A stretch of DNA of 64,000 nt from DASRVA01 sp050732935 (lineage in GTDB: Bacteria > Gemmatimonadota > Gemmatimonadetes > JACCXV01 > JAHWKZ01): contig JBOHRW010000103.1 of assembly GCA_050732935.1 (NCBI GenBank), positions 1 through 64,000 on the forward strand, in the 5' to 3' direction. The translations under genes were made by a program, and so were the position numbers. The notes beneath the pieces were generated by a model that saw only the letters and a program-made list of their open reading frames with translations, ran no database searches and was not told the DNA's origin. This document shows positions 48,309 to 58,988 of this stretch, one piece after another; the stretch's first letter is position 1, and each line of letters opens with the position of its first letter.

Positions 48309-49657
48309 CCGCTCCCTGGGGCTGGGGCGGGCCGCATCGCGGCGCGTGCCGCGCGCACGGGACGGCCAATGGAATGGTATTCGAAGCCGAGGCCGGCCAT
48401 CCGCTCCGGATCGTACACGTTCCGGCCATCGAAGACGATCGGCTGGCCCAGGCCCCGGGTCATGCGATCGAAATCCGGGAACCGGAACTCGTTCCACTCG
48501 GTCACGACGATCAGGGCGTCGGCCGCTTCCAGGGCCTCGTAGGCTTCGTCGGCGTATTCGATCCGATCGCCGAGCACACGCCGGACGTTCTCGATCGCCT
48601 TGGGATCGAAGGCCCGGATCGTCGCTCCCCGTTCCAGCAGCTCGTCGATGATCACCAGGGACGGCGCCTCGCGGATATCGTCCGTCTTCGGCTTGAAGGC
48701 GAGCCCCCAGACCGCCAACCGGTGGCCGCTCAGGTCCTCTCCGAACCGCCCGACAACCCGCTCCACGAGGAGGCGCTTCTGGATCTCGTTGACCCTGTGC
48801 ACGGCCCGGATGATGTCGAAATCGTAGGCCACCTGATCGGCCAGGCGCTCGAGCGCCTGAACGTCCTTGGGGAAGCACGATCCACCGAACCCCACCCCGG
48901 GGAACAGGAACGAGCTTCCGATCCGCCGGTCGCTTCCGATCCCAGCCCGCACCGCGTCCACGTCGGCACCGACGCGATCGCACAGGTTGGCGATCTCGTT
49001 CATGAAGGTGATCCTCGTCGCCAGCATCGCGTTGGCGGCGTACTTGGTCATCTCAGCGGACCGGGTGTCCATGAAGAGAACGGGATTCCCGGTCCTCAGG
49101 AATGGGCCGTAGATCGCCTTCAGGACCTCGCGACCCTCTTCGTCGTCGGCACCTACGACGATACGGTCGGGCTTCATGAAATCGTTGACCGCCGTCCCTT
49201 CCTTGAGAAACTCCGGATTGGACACCACGACACAGGGATGATCGGTCGTCTCGGCGAGGACCGCCCGGACACGGTCGGCTGATCCCACGGGAACGGTGCT
49301 CTTGTTGACGACGATCCTCGGACCGTCGGCATGCTGACCGATCGTCCTGGCGACCTCCAGGACGTATCGCAGGTCCGCCGATCCATCCTCGCCCGGCGGC
49401 GTGCCCACGGCGATGAAGAGGACGCGGCTGTCCCTTACGGTCTCGGCCGGGTCGGTCGTGAAGCGAAGCCGGCCTTCCGTCATGTTGCTGCGAAGCAGTT
49501 CCTCCAGCCCCGGCTCGTAGATCGGGATCACGCCATGGCGCAGCCGCTCCACCCGGTCGTGGTCGATGTCGCAGCAGACGACGTCGTGACCCATCTCGGC
49601 CAGACACGTCGCCGTCACCAGGCCCACGTACCCCGCCCCGAAGACCCCGAGATTCAA
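48305..49657 (-). CDS. ugd: UDP-glucose 6-dehydrogenase
   Basis: Oxidises UDP-glucose to UDP-glucuronate with NAD. It has 450 residues with the N-terminal NAD fold (FGAGYVGLVTATCLAEMGHD), catalytic Cys in GVGFGGSCFPKDVQAL, and the C-terminal domain. Coupled to uxs downstream and hldE upstream by four-base overlaps. Confidence 0.95.
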   Translation of the reverse strand: MNLGVFGAGYVGLVTATCLAEMGHDVVCCDIDHDRVERLRHGVIPIYEPGLEELLRSNMTEGRLRFTTDPAETVRDSRVLFIAVGTPPGEDGSADLRYVLEVARTIGQHADGPRIVVNKSTVPVGSADRVRAVLAETTDHPCVVVSNPEFLKEGTAVNDFMKPDRIVVGADDEEGREVLKAIYGPFLRTGNPVLFMDTRSAEMTKYAANAMLATRITFMNEIANLCDRVGADVDAVRAGIGSDRRIGSSFLFPGVGFGGSCFPKDVQALERLADQVAYDFDIIRAVHRVNEIQKRLLVERVVGRFGEDLSGHRLAVWGLAFKPKTDDIREAPSLVIIDELLERGATIRAFDPKAIENVRRVLGDRIEYADEAYEALEAADALIVVTEWNEFRFPDFDRMTRGLGQPIVFDGRNVYDPERMAGLGFEYHSIGRPVRAARAAMRPAPAPGSG

Positions 49658-51117
49658 GCTTCGCCTCCCTGGCGCCCGTCGGCGATCCGCCCGATGATCC
49701 CGGTCGTGGACTTGCCTTCCACGAGCTCGATCAGCTCGACCCTGCCGCCATAAGCGCGAACGATCTCCGCCCCTACCACCTCGTGGGGCTCGTAATCGGC
49801 TCCCTTGGTCAGGACATCAGGCCGGATCGTCTCGATCAGACCGAGCGGGGTGTCCTCGTCGAAGATCACGACGTAATCGACGAACGAGAGGGCCGAGAGG
49901 ATCTCCGCGCGTTCCTTCTGATCCAGGATCGGACGGTTCTCGCCCTTGAGCCGTCGCACCGAGGCATCGCTGTTGACGCCCACCACGAGGCAGTCGCCCA
50001 GCGCCTGCGAGGACTTCAGGTACCGGATGTGTCCGGCGTGCAGGAGGTCGAAGCAACCATTGGTGAAGACCACCGTTTCACCTCGGCGCCGATGCTCGGC
50101 CGCCGCCGCCGCGGCGGCGGTCGCGTTCACGCTCTTTTCCGTGTGAGGCAGTTCGCGCGCCAGCTCCGCCCCGATCTCGGCCCAGGTCACGGTCGCGGTT
50201 CCCACCTTTCTCACCTTGATCCCCGCCGCCACGTTCGCCATCCGCGCCGCGAGATCCGCCGGATGCCCGTCGGCCAGCATGGCGGTAAAGGCGGCCGCGA
50301 ACGTGTCGCCCGCTCCCGTCACGTCGAAGACCTCCCGGGCGCGGGCGCCGTAATCCTGCGGTGGATCTTTCGAATAGAGTCTCATGCCGCGTTCCGAGCG
50401 TGTCAGGACGAGCGCCTGCAGGTCCAGTCTCCGGCGCAGCGATTCGGCCAGTGCGTCGTCCCATGGTCCTCCGGCGAGCTCGCTCAGCTCGCTCTCGTTC
50501 GGGACGAGGTAGCTGGCTCCACGATAGCGCTCCGCGTCGCCCCCCTTGGGGTCGGCCACGATCGGACGGCCCTCCGCCCGTTCCGACAGACGCCTCACGC
50601 CTGCGGCCGAGACGGTCCCCTTGCGGTAGTCGCTCACGATCGCCGCGTCGCATCCCGGAACGAGCCGGTCGATCACGTCCAGCAGTTCCTCGAGGGCCCG
50701 CCCGGACGCGCCCTCGGGGTCCTCGTAATCGATCCGGACGAGGGCGTGCTGGCCGGCGTGGACCCGCAGCTTGTGCGGGGTAGGTCGCCGAGGCTCGACC
50801 ACGAGCCCCTCGTCGGTGAACCCGTCGGCCACGAGCCTCGCCCGGCACTCGCGGCCGCTCTCGTCGTCGCCCACCAGCGAGATCAGCACCGGCTCGCATC
50901 CCAGGGCCGCCAGGTTGCGGGCGACGTTCCCCGCACCTCCCGGGTAGAGGTCCCGCCGCTCGAACGTCACCACGGGGACCGGCTTCTCCGGGCTCAGCCG
51001 ATCCGCCCGGCCGAACAGATACTCGTCGAGCATGAGATCCCCGAAAACGACGATGCGGCCGCCGCGAAACCCGCGCACGGCCGCGCGCAGCTCTTCGATG
51101 GATGATACGCCCGGCAT
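49654..51117 (-). CDS. hldE: Bifunctional heptose 7-phosphate kinase / heptose 1-phosphate adenylyltransferase
   Basis: Makes ADP-heptose for the lipopolysaccharide inner core. It has 487 residues: a PfkB-type kinase domain (GDLMLDEYLFGRADRLSPE, YPGGAGNVARNLAALG, VFDVTGAGDTFAAAF) joined by an Ala-rich linker near residue 335 to a cytidylyltransferase-like domain (VFTNGCFDLLHAGHIRYL). Both domains look intact. It is the first gene of the set running to nadD, with its own promoter. Confidence 0.95.
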   Translation of the reverse strand: MPGVSSIEELRAAVRGFRGGRIVVFGDLMLDEYLFGRADRLSPEKPVPVVTFERRDLYPGGAGNVARNLAALGCEPVLISLVGDDESGRECRARLVADGFTDEGLVVEPRRPTPHKLRVHAGQHALVRIDYEDPEGASGRALEELLDVIDRLVPGCDAAIVSDYRKGTVSAAGVRRLSERAEGRPIVADPKGGDAERYRGASYLVPNESELSELAGGPWDDALAESLRRRLDLQALVLTRSERGMRLYSKDPPQDYGARAREVFDVTGAGDTFAAAFTAMLADGHPADLAARMANVAAGIKVRKVGTATVTWAEIGAELARELPHTEKSVNATAAAAAAAEHRRRGETVVFTNGCFDLLHAGHIRYLKSSQALGDCLVVGVNSDASVRRLKGENRPILDQKERAEILSALSFVDYVVIFDEDTPLGLIETIRPDVLTKGADYEPHEVVGAEIVRAYGGRVELIELVEGKSTTGIIGRIADGRQGGEA

Positions 51118-51129
51118 ACGAATCGCGCT

Positions 51130-51158
51130 AAGCTATCCTCCGCGTCCGGGCCCTTCAA
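51130..51158 (-). promoter_or_regulatory. Predicted hldE promoter
   Basis: Minus strand -35 TTGAAG (51158-51153), 17-base spacer, -10 TAGCTT (51135-51130). The start would fall only a few bases before the hldE ATG, so the mRNA would be leaderless or nearly so, unless the GGAGGA inside the spacer is used by a longer transcript. Confidence 0.5.
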
Positions 51159-51234
51159 GACCTTGCCGGCGCTGCATTTGGGCAAAACGCCCTTGGCCCC
51201 GTCCGGTCGCCCCGCCTAGGTTGGGCGTCACCCC

Positions 51235-51873
51235 ATGTCGACCCGCGAAGCACTCGAGCCTGACCACCGCGCCGACCTTCTGGTCGTGCTGAGCGAACAG
51301 GCGCGGGCCCGGATCCTGGTCGCGCTGGGCGCGGCCGACCCCCCACGCCGCCACCTCCGGGTCCGGGTCACCGCGCTCGATGGCGGCTTCGAGTACCAGC
51401 TTCAGGGTCTGACCGAGGAACAGGTCCAGGGCGGCGATATCCGGATCGAGGAAGCGGGCTTCACGCTCGTGATCGACCCGGACAGCGCCGACCGGCTTCG
51501 AGGCACGCGGATCGACTACCGCGAGACGCTCGTGGAGAGGGGTTTCCGCTTCGACAACCCCAACGCTTCCCCGGGTCCGGCCCTTCCCCGCGGCGAGCGC
51601 CCGGATCTCCAGGGCCGGCTGCCGGACCGCGTGCGAATGCTCCTCGATTCCGAGATCAACCCGGCCATCGCGGCCCACGGGGGCCACGTCCGCCTGGTGG
51701 ACGTGCGGGACGGCCGCGTCTATCTGGCCTTCGGGGGCGGTTGCCACGGCTGCGGCATGGTGGACGTGACCTTGAAGCAGGGAATCGAGCGGCGGATCCG
51801 GGAGGCCGTGCCCGAAGTCGCCGAGGTGATCGACACCACCGACCACTCGACGGGGGAGAATCCGTACTTCTGA
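51235..51873 (+). CDS. nfuA: Fe-S biogenesis protein NfuA
   Basis: Carries and delivers [4Fe-4S] clusters to client proteins. It has 212 residues: a degenerate A-type domain at about 25-120 without cysteines, and a C-terminal NifU-like domain with the cluster-binding CxxC in GGGCHGCGMVDVTLKQGIE. It is on the plus strand and converges on the large radical SAM gene, whose product would be a natural client, though this is inferred from position. Confidence 0.9.
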   Translation: MSTREALEPDHRADLLVVLSEQARARILVALGAADPPRRHLRVRVTALDGGFEYQLQGLTEEQVQGGDIRIEEAGFTLVIDPDSADRLRGTRIDYRETLVERGFRFDNPNASPGPALPRGERPDLQGRLPDRVRMLLDSEINPAIAAHGGHVRLVDVRDGRVYLAFGGGCHGCGMVDVTLKQGIERRIREAVPEVAEVIDTTDHSTGENPYF

Positions 51874-51890
51874 TGCGATGAACGCGGTAC

Positions 51891-51948
51891 GGGCGATTCC
51901 CGCCGGAGTCGCCCGTCTGGTCTCGAGGCCGCGGTCTGCGGCCGAGAC
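51891..51948. terminator. Back-to-back hairpins between convergent nfuA and the radical SAM gene
   Basis: Two strong adjacent dyads fill the 84-base convergent gap. The first (51891-51914) pairs GGGCGATTCC with GGAGTCGCCC (one G-U) around CGCC. The second (51920-51948) pairs GTCTC and GGCCGC with GCGGCC and GAGAC with a two-base bulge. Neither has a T-run. They would act on both strands. Confidence 0.6.
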
Positions 51949-51957
51949 GGGGCCGCC

Positions 51958-54141
<2,184 letters not shown>

Positions 54142-54190
54142 CTCGTTCCTCCTTCGGCGAGAAGGGTCGGGAACTCAAGAATCCACCGCG

Positions 54191-54219
54191 ATAGTAGCGG
54201 GTTCCAACGTCGCTGTAAA
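54191..54219 (-). promoter_or_regulatory. Predicted promoter of the Tes-like gene
   Basis: Minus strand -35 TTTACA (54219-54214), spacer of exactly 17 bases, -10 TACTAT (54196-54191), both near consensus. The start of transcription is expected near 54184, with a leader of about 43 bases that contains the strong ribosome-binding site. The gene can therefore be expressed separately from the upstream radical SAM gene. Confidence 0.7.
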
Positions 54220-54239
54220 GCGATCCGTTCCAGCTCTCC

Positions 54240-55475
54240 TTATCCCGTCCGGGCCTGCTCTCCACTACTCTGCCAGAGCAAGCTCGGCAGGCTGTTCAGG
54301 AAGCCGCGCGCAGTGTACAGGACCTCCACCTCCCCCCGGCAGGAATACCAGCACGCGGTACAGGTGTTCGTCGCGTGCGCCTGGCGCAGCCGCGCCAGGA
54401 CCTGCTCCATGGAGTCGCTGCGCAGGTTTCCGAGCGGCTCGCTGGCGTTGAATTCGACGCACTTGGAGACGACCATCTGGTTGTCGATGTTGAACATGGC
54501 CTTCCCGGCGATGCAGCCGTCGATCCCGTCATTCGCCGCCTCGTCGAACTTCTCCAGGTAGACCCGGTTCGAGTGCACGGTCTCGGGATAGAGCTCCTTG
54601 AGGCCGAGCAGCATCTCCGAAGCCCCCGCCAGGTGACGCTGGCCTTCGTTGCCCGTCTTCATGACCGAATAGGGCTGGACCTGCCAGTAGACGCCCAGAT
54701 CGCGGGCGAGCCGGCACAGGGCGGGCATCTCCTGGAGGTTGTCGTCGGTCAGCACCGAGATGATCTGCACGCGCTGGTACGAGGTGTCGGTCCGGGCATC
54801 CATGAGTTGTTCGATCGCTTTCACGGCTCGCTCGAAGGCGAACTTCACGCCCCGGTGACGGGCGTGCTTCTCGGGGTCGGCGTAATCGATCGAGATCGAG
54901 CATCCCCACAGACCGGCCTCCCAGATCTCTCTGGCCCGCTTGGGAGTCATCCCCGAGCCCGAGGTGGTGAGGTACGGGAAATGATCCTGGGCCAGGATGC
55001 CCACGATGCGGTGGATGTCGCGCCTGAGCATCGGCTCCCCGCCGGCCAGCGAGACGATCAGCGACCCGAGCTCGGAGAGCTTCCGCGAGCCGATCACGAA
55101 GTCCTCCAGCGAGTTCTCCTCCTCGGGCTTGAAATCGTTCTGCCAGTAGGTGCAGAACGAGCAGCCGTAGTTGCAGTTGTAGGTGACCTGCCAGGTCACC
55201 CAGACGGGCCGGCCGGTGAGATACGCCTTCACGAGCCGCGCCTTCTTCGACCACGTTCCGCGTGGCGCCTCCGCCAGGTGAGCGTCCAGCCGGACCGGGG
55301 GACCTATGGGCAGCTCGATCACCTCGCCTCGCGAACGGGCGCGTCGGCCGGAAACGGATGGTGGTGGCTTCAGCCTTGGCGGCGGCGTTGATCGTGCGGA
55401 GTCCGAAACGACGGGCTCGTCGGGGGAATCGTGGTGTTTGTCTAGCAGCGATTCGAGCGGAATGGGCCTGGTCAT
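54240..55475 (-). CDS. Radical SAM protein with SPASM-like C-terminal cysteines
   Basis: 411 residues from the ATG at 55475. A Pro/Ser/Arg-rich N-terminus (1-80) precedes the radical SAM core: WVTWQVTYNCNYGCSFC with Cys101, 105 and 108, then VSLAGGEPML and ISIDYADPEKH. The C-terminus has Cys321, 339, 372, 375 and 379 (CTACWYSC), the pattern of a SPASM or twitch domain holding extra Fe-S clusters. The last 25 residues are hydrophobic or polar with no signal. The substrate is unknown. It directly precedes the Tes-like gene. An in-frame GTG at 55517, close to the predicted transcript start, is an alternative start. Confidence 0.85.
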   Translation of the reverse strand: MTRPIPLESLLDKHHDSPDEPVVSDSARSTPPPRLKPPPSVSGRRARSRGEVIELPIGPPVRLDAHLAEAPRGTWSKKARLVKAYLTGRPVWVTWQVTYNCNYGCSFCTYWQNDFKPEEENSLEDFVIGSRKLSELGSLIVSLAGGEPMLRRDIHRIVGILAQDHFPYLTTSGSGMTPKRAREIWEAGLWGCSISIDYADPEKHARHRGVKFAFERAVKAIEQLMDARTDTSYQRVQIISVLTDDNLQEMPALCRLARDLGVYWQVQPYSVMKTGNEGQRHLAGASEMLLGLKELYPETVHSNRVYLEKFDEAANDGIDGCIAGKAMFNIDNQMVVSKCVEFNASEPLGNLRSDSMEQVLARLRQAHATNTCTACWYSCRGEVEVLYTARGFLNSLPSLLWQSSGEQARTG

Positions 55476-55533
55476 GTCGCTCGCTGGCTGGAGGTGAGGA
55501 AGACCTGTCTTCCGCACGGAGTATCGGGCCGTA

Positions 55534-55562
55534 GTCTAACCGGCCGCTCTTCCCGGCGTCAA
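55534..55562 (-). promoter_or_regulatory. Predicted promoter of the SPASM-type radical SAM gene
   Basis: Minus strand -35 TTGACG (55562-55557), 17-base spacer, -10 TTAGAC (55539-55534). The -35 box overlaps the stop codon of the upstream epimerase gene. Transcription would start near 55527. This separates the radical SAM pair from the nucleotide-sugar and ftsK operon. Confidence 0.65.
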
Positions 55563-56617
55563 ACTCCGATCGAGCCCGTTCCGACGGCCTCGAGAAACCA
55601 CGCGACCGTCTCGTCCAGCCCTCTCTCCAGGTCGTGGCTCGGCCGATAGCCGAGGAGCCTCTCCGCCCGGGATATATCGGCCTCGGAGTGTGGCACGTCT
55701 CCCGGGCGAAAGGGCTCGTGCACCGGCTTCCGGCTCCCCGCCCGCGGGACGACCCGGGCGACACGCCTCCGGATCTTCTCGAAGAGCTCGGTGAGGCTCG
55801 TCCGCCCTCCCACCGCCACGTTCACGACGGATCCGACCGCGCCGGGCTCCCGGGTCAGCGCCGCCAGCAGGTTCGCCTGGACGGTGTTGGCCACGTAGCA
55901 GAAGTCCCGGCTGGTCCGCCCGTCCCCGTAGATGACGACGGGATGATCCTGGATGAAGGCCTCGATCCAGCGCGGCACGACGGCCGCGTAGGGTCCGTCC
56001 GGTCGCTGGCGCGGCCCGAAGACATTGAAGTAGCGGAGGCCCAGGACCTCGAGCCCGTAGGAATGGGCGTGGGCATCCGCCGCTAGCTCCCCCGCCACCT
56101 TGCTGGCCGCGTAGGGCGAGAGCGGCCGGCCGCGACGATCTTCCACCTTGGGCAGCCGCGAATCGTCGCCATAGACGGCGCTGCTCGACGCGTACACGAC
56201 GCGCGGACGCCCTTCATGGCGCGCGGCCTCCAGCACGTTCACCGTCCCGAGTACGTTGACGGAATGGGTCTCCAGCGGATTCTCGATGGATCGGGGAACC
56301 GAGCCGAGCGCGGCCTGGTGGAGGATCACATCAACGTCGCGAGCCGCCTCGCGGGTCGCCTCGAGGGAACGGATGTCGGCGTGATGGAAGCGGAAGCTCT
56401 CCCATCGCTTCTCCCCCGCCCGCGCCCGCACGTCCTCGAGATTGGCCCGGGATCCGGTGGACAGGTCATCCAGCCCAACCACCTCCTGGTCGAGCGCCAG
56501 CAGGGTCTCCAGAAGATGCGAGCCGATGAACCCCGCGACACCGGTGACGAGCCACCGGCGGCGGACACGCCAGAGCTCGTCGACCAAGGTCGTTGGAAAA
56601 GTCGGCGCGGCGTTCAA
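55559..56617 (-). CDS. UDP-N-acetylhexosamine C4-epimerase (WbpP/TviC-like)
   Basis: Extended SDR of about 352 residues with WLVTGVAGFIGSHLLETLLA, QEVVGLDDLSTGSRANLEDV, QAALGSVPRSIENP, catalytic YAASKVAGE and YFNVFGPRQRPDGPYAAVVP, the wording of the WbpP/TviC branch acting on UDP-GlcNAc or UDP-GlcNAcA. The TTG at 56617, preceded by AGGAG, is preferred. A GTG at 56641 overlapping the previous stop is also possible. It follows a WbpA/TviB-like dehydrogenase, as in Vi-antigen-type pathways. Confidence 0.85.
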   Translation of the reverse strand: MNAAPTFPTTLVDELWRVRRRWLVTGVAGFIGSHLLETLLALDQEVVGLDDLSTGSRANLEDVRARAGEKRWESFRFHHADIRSLEATREAARDVDVILHQAALGSVPRSIENPLETHSVNVLGTVNVLEAARHEGRPRVVYASSSAVYGDDSRLPKVEDRRGRPLSPYAASKVAGELAADAHAHSYGLEVLGLRYFNVFGPRQRPDGPYAAVVPRWIEAFIQDHPVVIYGDGRTSRDFCYVANTVQANLLAALTREPGAVGSVVNVAVGGRTSLTELFEKIRRRVARVVPRAGSRKPVHEPFRPGDVPHSEADISRAERLLGYRPSHDLERGLDETVAWFLEAVGTGSIGV

Positions 56618-56640
56618 CGCACTCCTGGTGTGGTGTCGCA

Positions 56641-57990
56641 CTAGGCCTTGAGCAGCTTGCCCGGCGCCACGTCGATCCCCTCCATGGCGTTGCGGGTGTC
56701 GACGATGCAGCGCGCCCACTCGGCGAGCTCCCGATAGTCGATGGCGTCGTGCCGGGTCGAGATCACCACCACGTCGAAGCCCGAGATCGTCTGTCGATCC
56801 CAGTCCACCGAGCGCGTTCCCGCCCAGTGGGTGTGCTCGCGGCTGGGCTGGATGACCGGCACGTGGGGATCGTGGTAGGCGACCTCGGCGCCTCGTTCCC
56901 GCAATCGGTCCAGCAGATGGTAGCTGGGCGACTCGCGGTCATCGGACACGTCGGGCTTGTAGGCCAGGCCGAGGATCAGAACCCGGCTCCCGTTGACGGC
57001 CCGTCCCCGCGCGTTGAGCGCATCGATCACCCTCCCGACGACGTGTTCGGGCATGCCGGTGTTGATCTCCCCGGCGAGCTCGATGAACCGGGTGCTCTTG
57101 CCGTGCTCGCGGGCCTTCCAGGAGAGGTAGTACGGATCGATGGGGATACAGTGCCCGCCCCAGCCGGGTCCGGGATCGAAGCGCATGAAACCGAACGGCT
57201 TGGTGCCCGCGGCCGCGAGGACCTCCCAGATGTCGACCCCCATGCGCTCGTAGATCATCTTGAGCTCGTTGACGAGCGCGATGTTGACGGCGCGGAAGAT
57301 GTTCTCAGTGAGCTTGGTGGCTTCGGCGACCCGGGCCGAGGAGACCCGGACCGTGCGGGGAACGATGAAACGGTAGAGCGCCTCCGCGAGATCGCCCGAG
57401 ACGGGATCGACACCGCCGACCACCTTGGGGACGGTCGTCGTCGTGTGTTCCGGGTCGCCCGGGTTCTCCCGTTCGGGCGAGAAGGCGAGGAAGAAATCGT
57501 GGCCGCAGCGGAGGCCGCCTGACTCGAGCCGAGGCCGGAGGAGCTCCTCCGTCGTGCCCGGGTACGTGGTCGACTCGAGCACCACGAGCTGTCCCGGGCG
57601 GAGCCGGGCGCGGATCTGATCGGTCGTTCCCTCGATGTATTGCATGTCCGGCTCGCGGTGGGTCGTCAGGGGGGTCGGAACGCAGATCAGGACGGCATCC
57701 GGCTCGGACAAGCGCTCGAAGTCCCCGGTCGCGGCCAGCCGGCCGGCCTCGACGACCTTCCGCACCCGTTCACCGTCGAGATGTGCGATGTAGCTCTCTC
57801 CGCGCGAAAGGACGTCGACCTTGATCGTATCGACGTCGAAGCCGAGGACTTCGAAGCCCCGCTCGGCGAAGGCCATCGAAAGCGGCAGCCCGACGTAGCC
57901 CAACCCCACCACCCCCACCCGCGCGGTCCCCGAATCGATCCTCTCTCGAAGCCCTTCCGCCGTGGCGGAGAGGGGGTGCCCCTCGACCAT
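56641..57990 (-). CDS. Nucleotide-sugar 6-dehydrogenase (WbpA/TviB-like)
   Basis: Oxidises a UDP-N-acetylhexosamine to its uronic acid. From the ATG at 57990 it has 449 residues with GVVGLGYVGLPLSMAFAERG, the catalytic Cys in GWGGHCIPIDPYYLSWK, and the C-terminal domain with LGLAYKPDVSDDRESPS. This wording separates it from the Ugd-type enzyme at 48305. It overlaps the upstream epimerase gene as TGATG. With the WbpP/TviC-like gene it could make UDP-GalNAcA. Confidence 0.88.
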   Translation of the reverse strand: MVEGHPLSATAEGLRERIDSGTARVGVVGLGYVGLPLSMAFAERGFEVLGFDVDTIKVDVLSRGESYIAHLDGERVRKVVEAGRLAATGDFERLSEPDAVLICVPTPLTTHREPDMQYIEGTTDQIRARLRPGQLVVLESTTYPGTTEELLRPRLESGGLRCGHDFFLAFSPERENPGDPEHTTTTVPKVVGGVDPVSGDLAEALYRFIVPRTVRVSSARVAEATKLTENIFRAVNIALVNELKMIYERMGVDIWEVLAAAGTKPFGFMRFDPGPGWGGHCIPIDPYYLSWKAREHGKSTRFIELAGEINTGMPEHVVGRVIDALNARGRAVNGSRVLILGLAYKPDVSDDRESPSYHLLDRLRERGAEVAYHDPHVPVIQPSREHTHWAGTRSVDWDRQTISGFDVVVISTRHDAIDYRELAEWARCIVDTRNAMEGIDVAPGKLLKA

Positions 57991-58988
57991 CACTCGGCTC
58001 CGGTCGGCGAGACTTCGCGGTACCACCGGACGAACGCCTCGAGACCCTCTTCGAGACCGGTCCGGGGGTCGTACCCGAGGAGCCTCCTGGCGCGCTCGAT
58101 GTCGGCGCAGGTCCGTTGCACGTCCCCCACCGGGAGCGGGAGCCGCTCGATCCGCGCCTCGCGGCCGGTCGCCCCCGAGAGCGCCTCGATCAGGTCCTCC
58201 ATCCGAACCGGGACCGCTTCCCCCAGGTTGACGATCTCGAAGCCCGCCTCGCCCCCGACCCATTCCACGGCCGCGACTACGCCCGCGACGATGTCCGCGA
58301 AGTACGTGTAGTCACGTTCGCTCGTGCCGTCGCCGTAGACCTGGATCGGCAGGCCCTCCTCCATGAGGCGCACGAACCGGTGGATTGCCATATCGGGTCG
58401 CTGGCGCGGCCCGTAGACGGTGAAGAACCGCAGGGACATGACCGTGAAGCCGTGGGCCGAATGATACACGTGGCAAAGCTCCTCGCCGGCCTTCTTCGTC
58501 ATCGCGTAGGGGGAGATGGGCCGATCGACCCGCCGGCTCTCGAGGAAGGGCACCTCGGGGCTGTCGCCGTACACCGACGAGGAGGAACCGAACACCAGCC
58601 GGCGGCAACCCGTGTCGCGCATGGCCTCCAGGAGGATCACCGTCCCCTCGACGTTGGTCGTCACGTAACCCCGGGGGTCATCCAGGGACGGACGGACGCC
58701 GGCGCGCGCGGCGAGATGAACGACGGCGTCGTACGATCCGTCCGCGAACAGCCCCGCCACGTCGGTCGGATCGCGGAGGTCCCCCTCCACCAGTCGGAAC
58801 CGCCCTCTCTCCCGTAGTGAGGTCAGGTTCCGCTCCTTGATCTTCCGCGGGTAGAACGAATCGAAGTTGTCGAAGGCCACGACCTCGTGGCCCGCCCCCA
58901 CGAGCGACTCGCAGACATGGGACCCGATGAAGCCGGCCCCTCCGGTGACCAGGATCCGCCCCGTGCCGCTTTGCGCGGGCGCGGCCAT
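57990..58988 (-). CDS. NAD-dependent UDP-sugar epimerase (UDP-glucuronate 4-epimerase-like)
   Basis: Extended SDR of 332 residues with RILVTGGAGFIGSHVCESLV, FDNFDSFYPRKIKERNL, the SSSSVYGDSPEVPF segment, catalytic YAMTKKAGEE and RFFTVYGPRQRPDMAI. The FYPRKIK and TVYGPRQRPDM wording is typical of UDP-glucuronate 4-epimerases. It starts directly after the ftsK stop with no gap. Confidence 0.85.
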   Translation of the reverse strand: MAAPAQSGTGRILVTGGAGFIGSHVCESLVGAGHEVVAFDNFDSFYPRKIKERNLTSLRERGRFRLVEGDLRDPTDVAGLFADGSYDAVVHLAARAGVRPSLDDPRGYVTTNVEGTVILLEAMRDTGCRRLVFGSSSSVYGDSPEVPFLESRRVDRPISPYAMTKKAGEELCHVYHSAHGFTVMSLRFFTVYGPRQRPDMAIHRFVRLMEEGLPIQVYGDGTSERDYTYFADIVAGVVAAVEWVGGEAGFEIVNLGEAVPVRMEDLIEALSGATGREARIERLPLPVGDVQRTCADIERARRLLGYDPRTGLEEGLEAFVRWYREVSPTGAE

